In this document: in pieces, positions 9,590-18,956 of the stretch
How positions within the stretch are numbered: position 1 is the first letter of the stretch
How the letters are laid out: the number at the start of each line of letters is the position of its first letter
NCBI RefSeq assembly: GCF_004193775.1
Contig: NC_041016.1
Coordinates: forward strand, 31,012,120 to 31,076,119
DNA from: Glycine soja
Taxonomy: Eukaryota; Streptophyta; Magnoliopsida; Fabales; Fabaceae
Direction of reading: 5' to 3'
Length of the DNA: 64,000 nt
Translations under genes and position numbers: made by a program
The notes under the pieces: generated by a model
Database searches by the model: none
Told to the model about the DNA's origin: nothing
Seen by the model: only the letters and a program-made list of their open reading frames with translations

Positions 9590-9592
9590 GAA

Positions 9593-10852
9593 ATGGCCCC
9601 GAGGAAACTTGCCTCAAAGAGATCCAGGAAGGATAAAGCGGCCGAAGGAACCAGTTCCGCTCCCGAGTATGACAGTCACCGCTTTAGGAGCGCTGAACAC
9701 CAGCAGCGCTTCGAGGCCATCAAGGGATGGTCATCTCTCCGGGAGCGACGCGTCCAGCTCAGGGACGATGAGTATACCGATTTCCAGGAGGAGATAGTTC
9801 ACCAGCGGTGGGCATCACTGGTTACCCCTATGGCCAAGTTCGATCCAGACGTAGTCCTCGAATTTTATGCCAATGCTTGGCCTACAGAGGAGGGCGTGCG
9901 AGATATGAGGTCCTGGGTGAGGGATCAATGGATCCCGTTTGATGCAGATGCTATCAGCCAGTTCCTGGGATATCCTTTAGTGCTGGAAGAGGGTCAGGAG
10001 TGCGAGAATGGCCAGAGGAGGAATCGGTCCGATGGGTTCGATGAGGAGGCCATCGCCCAGTTGCTATGTATACCGGGGCAAGATTTTGCCCGGACTGCTG
10101 TCGGGAGACGGGTGCGGATCATGCGAACCAACATGACCACCCTGACTCGGATCTGGATGACTTTGCTGCTCAGAAACATCCAGCCCAGCGACCATAATTC
10201 CGACCTCCCCCTGCCGAAGTGTCAGCTGGTGTACGCCATCCTGACGCGGATGAGTATTCACGTGGCTCAGTTAATCGCTGATGCCATCTATATATTTGCA
10301 GGTATGGCGCCTACCAGGCACCCTCTGGACCCGGATAAGTCCAACAGGGCCCTGGGTTTTCCCGCCTTGATCACAGGACTCTGCCAGTCGTTCGGAGTCC
10401 CTGTCGCACCTAGCAAGGTAATTCAGCCGCCCATCACCCGAGCTTTTATTGAGAAGTATTGCACGCAGAGACAGGCCCAGGGGAATGCTCCGCAGGCCGC
10501 AGACGTGCCGCCACCTCATCAGGCCGGTCCAGCCGGATCGTTTGATACGGAGCAGTATTTGCGGCATTTGGTTCGCCAGCAGGCGGCCAACCACCGAGCA
10601 CATGTACAGACCCATGATTGTCTTTATCAGATGAGTCTCATCCTGCAGAGCCAGGGCTTTACTTCTTTTCTGTGCCCTACTCCGGACCAGTTCAGGGCAG
10701 AGGTCGCATGGCCTGGAGATTGGCCTGAGGCTCGGGCAGGAGAGGCACCAGCAGAGGCACCAGCAGAGGCTCCCGACGAGGCAGATGAGGCCCGCGAGGA
10801 TGAGGAGATGACCGATTTACTTGATTTCTTAGGAGGAAGCGGGGCCACATGA
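9593..10852 (+). CDS. ORF2: accessory protein downstream of pol, homologous to the Athila env-position ORF (putative plant transposon protein domain)
   Basis: The frame encodes 419 residues from the ATG at 9593. An in-frame ATG at 9578 lies before the splice acceptor and is unlikely to be used. The N-terminus is basic (KLASKRSRKDK, residues 5-15), which could serve nuclear import. The conserved core spans about residues 80-300, with EFYANAW near 90, CIPGQDF near 159, NMTTL near 180 and LGFPALI further on. The tail is rich in Ala, Glu and Asp. Ath1 carries the same landmarks (EFYANLY, CIPGKGF, NMTTL, LGFSALI) in the same order at 38069-39554. The Pfam family I believe this belongs to is the 'putative plant transposon protein' domain; no biochemical function is known to me. 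I see no signal peptide or membrane segment, so the term env describes position only. The frame is intact, while the copies in Og1 and Og3 are broken. Confidence 0.85.
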   Translation: MAPRKLASKRSRKDKAAEGTSSAPEYDSHRFRSAEHQQRFEAIKGWSSLRERRVQLRDDEYTDFQEEIVHQRWASLVTPMAKFDPDVVLEFYANAWPTEEGVRDMRSWVRDQWIPFDADAISQFLGYPLVLEEGQECENGQRRNRSDGFDEEAIAQLLCIPGQDFARTAVGRRVRIMRTNMTTLTRIWMTLLLRNIQPSDHNSDLPLPKCQLVYAILTRMSIHVAQLIADAIYIFAGMAPTRHPLDPDKSNRALGFPALITGLCQSFGVPVAPSKVIQPPITRAFIEKYCTQRQAQGNAPQAADVPPPHQAGPAGSFDTEQYLRHLVRQQAANHRAHVQTHDCLYQMSLILQSQGFTSFLCPTPDQFRAEVAWPGDWPEARAGEAPAEAPAEAPDEADEAREDEEMTDLLDFLGGSGAT

Positions 10853-12724
10853 TTGGGTGATTCCTTGATCCATATTTCTTTTTTGTTTCCATTTTTTTTT
10901 TCTGTTTACATATCATCTTATTTTTGTTTGGCTAAGGGACTAACGTTTGTTTCATGTTTTGACTTTTGTTTTGTACATACATATCGTTTGAGTTGTTATG
11001 TTGATACTTGTTTCATTGTTGTCAATAATGTTTGTTGAAATGTCGGGACCGTGTAGAGTTTTTCATTTAGGAACGTCGTTCTAAAAATAAAATGAACCAA
11101 AAATCCTAATAAAAAGAAAGAAGCGTTGTGAATAAAAGTCATGTTCGTAAAGAAAAGAAAAAGTGTTTTTGTATATATACCTGTATATAAAAGGAAAATG
11201 TGTATAGAAGGTTTTGTGTGTGTAAGTGATGCGTGGAGAGAAATTCTTGTGTGTGTGAGAGCAACGGATGTATATAAAGAAACTTTTGTATGAGCCATAG
11301 GTGTGTGTTGAAGAAAAACGAAAAAGATCTTTGAATGTAAATAGGGTTTGATCATGTGACGTAAAGAGAAAGAGTTCCAATGCGTGTACAGAAAAATTTT
11401 GTCATGTATAAGAATATAGATGTACAAAGAAGGGTTTTCCTCATAAAAGACCATAGGGGTATAGTTTTGTGAATATATAAAAATGAAACAAAAAGGAAAA
11501 AGAAAGAAAGACCGCAAAGGTCGACATGTTATAGTTAAGAAGTATAAATCATTCGTAAAGAGCAAACGTATCTTCTGGAAACAAGGGACTGATGCTAAGA
11601 GTTTATTTTCCGGAATGAACCGAGATAAGGATGGATGAATTCATTGAACTGATGAAAGAACATAACTTGGAAACGTTGGGTCTGTCTGTGTAAATTCCCA
11701 ACCGTAGTATCACAATGCCATAAACAGGATGCTTGAGTGCCCACCTGGCTGTAGCCATGACTAATTTTGCACGTTGTTTTCAAATCATCATTGTCACGCG
11801 TGCCTTGTGGAACAATATGGAAGCTCGGTCCGAGACCGACACCTTGACACCCAAATTTGTTTCGCCCCAGATATCAAGATTGGGTTCCCACGATAAAAGA
11901 CCCCATTGAAACACAACCTTAGACCTTTTTGAACCTTGGCCTGTAAAAAAGGGAATCCTCATTCTTTCCCCCGAAGCAAAGGACAACGGAATCTCCTCAA
12001 GGGAGAGCAAATAGAATGCTAAAACCTGATTTCCCAAAGAAAGGGATGGGGAAGGAAAAAGTGAAAAGAAAGAAAAGGAAGAAATGGAAAGAAAGAAAAA
12101 AGAAAAAAAGAGATGAAAATAAAGGAAATAACAGAAGAAAGGAAAGAAGGATTCCCGATCAAAGATCGAAAAGAAGTGAAAAGGGAAAAGAAGCAATTCT
12201 CGATCAATGAAGGAAAGAGGGCGAAAATTCTTCAAGCCAGATTGCCACTCAAAATCATTTTTCTACTGGCAATATTCCACCCCACATGGACAAAGAGGAA
12301 AAGACCGAAACACCCAACATCCTCTCCAAAAACACTACCCTCAAGAAATTCCTATTGGTCCGTGATCGTACGTTTGATCTTTGATTCGATAGGAAGTTGT
12401 TTGCAAAATAAAGTCATGGTGCAGTTATGGTTTGGGAATAAGATAAAATACTAGCCTGTGTGAGTTTTATACACTATGAGTGACATATTTTCAGTTTAGC
12501 CCGATGTTTCCTCTGCATGTTCATTTGAAAGCTAAAAGTTGACATCCTGCCCTTCATTCTAAGTTACAAGGAAAATTACATGTGGCACAAGTATATTGTT
12601 TCTCTAAGATATGGTGCTCTCGCGAATGATTTATTTTTCTTTACAAAAAGCATGTTTGCCTTTCAGGTGGAAAAACCCGGTGGACCGTTCGGTCCCGCCA
12701 ACCCCCTTTTTTGGGAGCTCCATG
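10853..12724 (+). other. Og2 3' noncoding region
   Basis: No gene is supported. Degenerate gtgtgtgta-rich sequence lies at about 11150-11450, and purine-rich low-complexity sequence at 12020-12220. The last roughly 20 bases (gggagctccatg) are the beginning of the 120 bp tandem array that continues after Og3 at 30698. Og3 therefore inserted in the first array unit. Confidence 0.65.
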
Positions 12725-14429
12725 TGTCGCAACCTACCCTTCGGTGGGAGGGCGACGCGAGACTCGCGGGATGCGTGTTCCACGAAAGGAATACGCGCGG
12801 AGTCGCCACCAACGTTTATTTGAGGAAAACGTCGGAAAAACCGGAAAAGACGCGATCTACGAACTTTTTAAGTGAAAGGTTCGGGAGTTGTATTTACGCA
12901 TGGGGAAGGTATTAGCACCCCACACGCCCGTCCCAAGGGACGGCAGCCTTTAATCGAATGTGCGCACATGACTTTGATTTTTATGTTCCCTTTTATGTTC
13001 TTATATCCTTTATACCCTTTTTATATTTTTTTCTTTTTTGTGGTCGACAAGGGTGTTTCCCTTTGCTCCTACGTATTCCTCAATTTGGGATGAGAAAATC
13101 AGACCTACGTAGTTCTTTCTTATCAAGCGATTCTTTACTTAAGTGGTGATCATTTTAAGGCGTTGGACCTTAAAAATGATCCATTTTACTTAGTGAGAAA
13201 TTGAAATGACAAACTTCAAAAGCCTATTTTTATGGACGAGCTTGACTAGGCGAATTGATTTTAGCCTTTAGTTTCACTTTAGTTATTAATCAATTCGATT
13301 AAGAATGAGAAATCCCAAAGAGAAAACGTCCGATTGATTTTCCGCTTTATTTTACTAAAAGATGTCTTTTTGATTATTATATTATTTTTTACCTCTTTTT
13401 GATTTCCAACGTGGTTACGGCACGACCGAACGGTCGGAATTTATTTTAACCGAAGTTAATGGATAATACAATTCAAATGTTCGGTGGAAATTTATTTTAT
13501 TTTTAAGTTAAGCGAGAAATGACTTAAGTAAAATGGCTTAAGCACGTCAACAGGGGGTATGAAAAGTAAACAAAACGAGAATAAAAATGCACGAAACACA
13601 ATGTGGACCACTACGGGTACATAGAATGAATCGAAAAGCTTGGTTCGAGGTACTTACCCGTTGAAGATCGAAGAACGATGAAGAACGAATGAAGAACGTC
13701 GAAGAACGGTTGAAAGCTTTGCGAGATTCCTCACGGAAAACGTTACGGAAACGTTTCGGAAGCGCCTCGGCTTAGATTTTCTTCACGGAAACAATTTTTC
13801 CAAGCAAATTCGAAAGAGAGAGAAGTGCCTAAGGGGCTGGACCCCTTCCTTCTTGCTTTCCTCCCCTATTTATAGCAAAATAGGAGAGGTGGTTGCCGCC
13901 CAGCTCGCCCAGGCGAGCTCAGCTCGCCCAGGCGAGCTCAGCTCGCCCAGGCGAGCTCAGCTCGCCCAGGCGAGCAGGGTTGCTTCCTCCAGAAGCAACC
14001 GCCTTCTGGAGGAATCTTCTGGAGGGCCCAAATGGGCCTGGGTGCTATTTGCACCCCCATTTTTACTAAGTACACCCCCCTCTGCTATTTTTTGGTGATT
14101 CTTTTTTCGTAAAGTTACGGAAACTTACGAATTTCGTAACGATACTTGTTTTCTTTCTGTAATGTTACGGAACCTTGCGGATTACATAATCATCCCCTTT
14201 TTGACTTACGGAATGTTACGGAACCTCACTTAATTATGCAACGATGCTTCCATTTGATTTCCGGTGTGTCACGGAAACTTACGGATTGTGCATCAATATT
14301 TTTTTGGTTTTTCGGCATGTCCTGGAATTTCACAAATTGCCTAATGATGGGTGCCAAGCACCTCACGAGGACCAAAGAATGGTCGCACGTCATCGAGCAA
14401 AGGTCCCCGGACGAAATTAGGGTATGACA
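12725..14429 (-). repeat. Og3 3' LTR (1705 bp)
   Basis: On the + strand it runs from TGTCGCAACC to GGTATGACA. It carries four tandem copies of the agctcgcccaggcgagct inverted repeat (13901-13976), where its partner LTR has two; this and a one-base difference account for the 39 bp length difference. The TATA box is on the - strand near 13864-13873. Confidence 0.92.
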
Positions 14430-14900
14430 GTTGCCCCTCTTTACTTGTCTTTTATTGGAGATAAAAGGAAAGTAAAGATAAGACACTAATTTCGTTCCTC
14501 TCGGTTTGGCGAGAGTCGCGGGGGACCATAAAACCTCCACATGCAAATGACCTGTTGTTCCCAAAATTTCACAAATTGCCTAATGACGGGTGCCAAGCAC
14601 CTCACAAGGACCAAAGAATGGTCGCTTGTCATCAAGCAAAGGTCCCAAAAATCAGTGTATGACACTAATTTCGTTCCTCTCGGTTGACGAGAGTCGCGGG
14701 TGACCATGACTTGTCGCTCCTAGAATTTCACAAATTGCCTAATGATGGATGCCAAGCACCTCACAAGGACCAAAGAATGGTCGCATGTCATCAAGCAAAG
14801 GTCCCCGAAAATCAGTGTATGACACTAATTTCGCTCCTCTCGGTTTGACGAGAGTCGCAGGTGACCATGAAATCTCCACATATAAATGACTTGTTGTTCC
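14430..14900 (-). repeat. Og3 polypurine tract and repeated LTR-start fragments
   Basis: The - strand reads aagtaaagaggggcaac directly before the LTR TG, giving the polypurine tract at 14430-14446. Further right, pieces of the LTR start (caaattgcctaatga ... gcaaaggtcc) recur at about 14566-14660 and 14726-14815. They are joined by ctctcggtttgacgagagtcgc-type segments. This mirrors 3690-4389 in Og1. Confidence 0.75.
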
Positions 14901-15000
14901 CGGAGGAACAAAAGGTGCAGAAGACTATGTCAGTCTCTGCATGCTATCAAGCGTTCTGTCTTACAGATAGCAAAAGAATGTTTATACGGATAACCACTCG

Positions 15001-15980
15001 GGTATCTCCGCGTATCATCGGGCCCGCCGCCTCTGGATGATACAAGGGTGCGAATAACCGTAAGGTATCTCCGCGTATCATGGGTGCAGAATGACCAAAC
15101 TTGGTCTCTGCTTGTCATCGGGCCCGCCGCCTCTGGATGACAAAAGGGTGCGAATAACCGTAAGGTATCTCCGCGTATCATGGGTGCAGAATGACCAAAC
15201 TTGGTCTCTGCTTGTCATCGGGCCCGCCGCCTCTGGATGACAAAAAGGTGCGGATAACCGTAAGGTATCTCCGCGTATCATGGGTGCAGAATGACCAAAC
15301 TTGGTCTCTGCTTGTCATCGGGCCCGCCGCCTCTGGATGACAAAAGGGTGCGAATAACCATAAGGTATCTCCGCGTATCATGGGTGCAGAATGACCAAAC
15401 TTGGTCTCTGCTTGTCATCGGGCCCGCCGCCTCTGGATGACAAAAGGGTGCGAATAACCATAAGGTATCTCCGCGTATCATGGGTGCAGAATGACCAAAC
15501 TTGGTCTCTGCTTGTCATCGGGCCCGCCGCCTCTGGATGACAAAAGGGTGCGAATAACCATAAGGTATCTCCGCGTATCATGGGTGCAGAATGACCAAAC
15601 TTGGTCTCTGCTTGTCATCGGGCCCGCCGCCTCTGGATGACAAAAGGGTGCGAATAACCATAAGGTATCTCCGCGTATCATGGGTGCAGAATGACCAAAC
15701 TTGGTCTCTGCTTGTCATCGGGCCCGCCGCCTCTGGATGACAAAAAGGTGCGGATAACCGTAAGGTATCTCCGCGTATCATGGGTGCAGAATGACCAAAC
15801 TTGGTCTCTGCTTGTCATCGGGCCCGCCGCCTCTGGATGACAAAAGGGTGCGAATAACCATAAGGTATCTCCGCGTATCATGGGTGCAGAATGACCAAAC
15901 TTGGTCTCTGCTTGTCATCGGGCCCGCCGCCTCTGGATGACAAAAGGGTGCGGATAACCGTAAGGTATCTCCGCGTATCA
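15001..15980 (-). repeat. 100 bp tandem array (about 9 units) in the Og3 3' region
   Basis: Units repeat with an exact 100 bp period, with homologous positions at 15181, 15281 and so on to 15881. The unit is a shortened form of the 127 bp unit of Og1: only the ttgtcatc/gatgacaa hairpin with the gggcccgccgcctct loop is kept, plus gaccaaacttggtc. The leftmost unit near 15015-15050 still has the gtatcatc/gatgatac hairpin of the longer form. Single-base variants (gaataacca, gaataaccg, ggataaccg) distinguish units. Open frames here are repeat artefacts. Confidence 0.92.
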
Positions 15981-17500
15981 CTAGCTCTTGAGTCATGGCA
16001 ACAAAAGGCGGTGTGGTCGACAAAAGCGAGGCTCTTGCTCCTACGTATCCTCCCATGAGGAATTCAGACCTACGTAGTTCTGGATAACTTGTGAGACTTG
16101 AAAAAGTCTCGGTGTTTTCTCCACTAAAATGCAAACATGCTTTAGCAAAGAGACAAATATTCCAACTGATTTAGAGCAGCATATGCTTTTTTTTGAGTGA
16201 AAAACAATGCGTCTACCGGGGAAGGAGAGTCTGCTGATGAAATCTCCCATAACCATAAATGAGATTTTGGATGTTAGCATTTCGTTTCTAAATGACCATT
16301 TAGAGGAAACACTGGGTTCGACAAAAATAGAAGAAATCACTCAAAGTGTATCAATCTCGCACAGGTAAGTGTTTCATCCTAATTCCGAACCATAGATATG
16401 TCATGACTTGACTTTGCAAATTATTTCCTATCAAATCAAAAATTACATGCGTGATCATGGATCAAATAGGACATCCCTTGGGAATGGGTTCTTTTGGGGA
16501 GTTTTTCGGCTTTTATGTGTTTTTGGCTTTTGATTTTTTTTTGTTGGCTTTTTCTTTTTCTGTTTTTGTTTAGTGCGGGGCGAAAAAGTCGCTAGCGCAC
16601 GGGATTTTGGTTGGTAATCAAAGGGAGAACACCATTTTAGGTCGTGGTTTCCTTTCCTTCTTCTTGTTCATTTGGTGACAATTCTGTACTGTTCAGATAT
16701 TGTCTGGTCCAAAGACCTCTCTGCACATTTCTTCTGGTTTCTTTGACCAGGAGCTTCCTTCTTTTTTACTTTCTCCCATTCTTTGGTTGGGAATTTTCTT
16801 TCTTTTCTTTTTTCTTTCTCCCACTCTTTGATTGGGAATTTCCTTTCTTTTCTTTTTTCTCTTTCTCCCACTCTTTGATTGGGAATTTCCTTTCCTTCCT
16901 TTTTTGCTTTCTCTTTGATTGGGAATTTCCTTTCCTTCCTTTTTTGCTTTCTCTTTGATTGGAAATTCCCTTTCCTTCTTTTTTTTTTTTTGCTTCCGAG
17001 GGTAAGGTTTATGGTGAGTCAGGATTTTGGCTCAAGGCTTGTAGAATGGCTAGACATGATACATGTCAGGGTTTGGTTTGGTTCAAGGATAAAAAGGGAT
17101 GCCCCACATTATTTCCATGACACAAATGCAAAAATGATGATTTGGAAATTTTATGCAAAACTGGTCATGCATGCACCTATGCGGACACTCAAGTGTCAAA
17201 TTTTTATGGTCATGTGATGCTAGGGCTCAGGATTTATTTCCTCTATTTTAAATCAACCCAATGTTTCCAAAATATGTTCTTTTATCAATTTGTGCATTCA
17301 TTCGAGTCCATTTCGGGCGTCCGGGAAAATCTTCACAGCATTCACCCTTCAGGTGTATACACATTTTTTTTTAAAAACTAGTTATGATCACTGAAATTTT
17401 TCCAAAGAAAAGTTGGAAGTCAACTCTTTTCAAAAGCATGTCGGTTTTTCAGCTAGACAACTTATTTTTCTTTTTCCATCTTTTTTTTTTCTTTTTTTTT
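15981..17500 (-). other. Og3 3' noncoding region
   Basis: It corresponds to about 900-2290 of Og1 in reverse complement. It includes the TACGTA module (about 16020-16080) and a pyrimidine-rich tandem tract at 16755-16990 (units around ctttgattgggaatttcc). No gene is supported. Confidence 0.65.
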
Positions 17501-17850
17501 TTATGAGGTATTTTGCTACCTAAACATGTGTATATTTTTGTGAGGTATTTTTGCTATATACATGCATATCCAAGGTATCTTGCTACCTAAACATACATAT
17601 ATATATTTTGTGAGGTATCTTTTTGCTAAATACATGCATATCTAAGGTATCTCTCTACCTAAACATACAAATATATATTTTGTGAAGTATTTTTTGTTTA
17701 CATACACGCACATCTAAGGTATCTCTCTACCTAAACATACATATATATATTTTTGTGAAGTATTTTTTTGTTTACATACATGCATATCTAAGGTATTTTC
17801 ACTACCTAAACATACATATATATATTTTGTGAGGTATGACTACCTTCCGA
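17501..17850 (-). repeat. Short tandem array of about 60-115 bp units
   Basis: Four diverged units alternate aaggtat...ctacctaaacatac-atatatat with tgtgaggtatttttt...tacatgcatatc. Several units keep an aggta...tacct inverted pair. It is AT-rich and has no coding potential. Confidence 0.7.
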
Positions 17851-17934
17851 GCTTGCGCTTGTTTTATTTAAATCCCCAGGATCATGAGCAACTAGGTGCG
17901 TCCTACTATAAAAAGTGATCAAATAACAAGCATA

Positions 17935-18870
17935 GATTCAAAAGGTACTAGGTTGCCTCCTAGTAGCGCTTCTTTAACGTCTTTAGCTGGACGCCTTATG
18001 ACTTGTCGGTCACTGACCTAGTACTTTGCTTACCTTTGGCTTTGGACTTGGTCGCCTGCTGGTCGGCCATGTGTCGTAGGCAACGCTCTAACCTTTTTGC
18101 GGATGAGCTGAGGTGAACTCTAGAGGTGGTGGCGGTGTGTCTATTGCCCGCTACCGGCCATCCCAATGTTGTTGTGGTGTTTCGCCCTGCGCCTGCCTGG
18201 GGGCGCAGTACTTCTTGATGAAAGCTCGATTAGTAGGGGGCCTGATGCCCTTGCTGGAGGTGACAGGTACTCCGTAGAACTGACAGAGACCCGTAATTAG
18301 AGCTTGACAACTCCAAGACCCTATTGGACTTCTTCGGGTTCACTGGGTGTCTTGCAGGCGCGATCCCTGCAAACAATAGATGAAATCAGAAATCAGTTGA
18401 GCGATGTGCATACTTACCTATGATGATGTGACCTTGTCGGGGGGGGTACGAGCACCCTGTAGGATTGATAGAGGCCCGTAACCAGAGCTGGAAACCCCAG
18501 GGCCCTGTTGGACTTTTCCGGGTCCACTGGGTGTCTCTCAGGTGCGATCCCTGCAAACAATAGATGGTATCAGAAATCAGTTGAACTGTATGCATACTTA
18601 CCCATGTTGGGACGACACAGACCAACTGATACTTTTGCAGGGGGAGATTGGCATTGCGGTCGCTGGGCAGAATGTTGCTAAGTAGCAATGTCATCTATAT
18701 CTGTGTAAGAGTGGTCATGTTAGTGCGCATGATCCGCACTCGTCTTTTTGCAGCGGCACGGGTGAAATCTTGCCCCGGTATGCATAGTAGCTGTGTGATA
18801 GCCTCCCTCTCTGGTTTTGCTCGCACAGTTGGCCCTCCTCCAATATCAGGGGGGGGCCCAGGAACCGTTA
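17935..18870 (-). pseudogene. ORF2 relic of Og3
   Basis: The - strand encodes remnants of ORF2, such as LLCIPGQDF, RRVRIMRTNMTTL, MTLLLSNILPSDRNANLPL and RKSPTGPWGF (frame-shifted). They match the intact copy from about its residue 150 onward. The N-terminal third is missing: the sequence to the right is the minisatellite. A segment around the APTRHPLDPDKSNRAL equivalent is present twice in tandem (about 18247-18420 and 18445-18603). Both copies carry tttgcagggat next to it, so a partial duplication has occurred. Stops and frameshifts exclude a product. Confidence 0.7.
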
Positions 18871-18956
18871 AAAGGAAACTACTGGTCCCTTAACCGGGAG
18901 TGCAAGTCTCGGTTAAGCATTTAAGGATAGAGGACCTTAAATTCTTTTAAGGTGTG

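Noticed and set aside
9578..9592. In-frame ATG five codons upstream of the ORF2 start
   Set aside because: It lies before the predicted splice acceptor at 9589 and its residues are not present in the homologous Ath1 ORF.
10996..11565. 189-codon frame on the - strand rich in Phe, His and Thr
   Set aside because: Arises from gt-rich low-complexity DNA in the Og2 3' region; no homology.
15001..16134. Series of 67-codon frames spaced 100 bp apart
   Set aside because: Same peptide from each unit of the 100 bp array; no start context or independent evidence.
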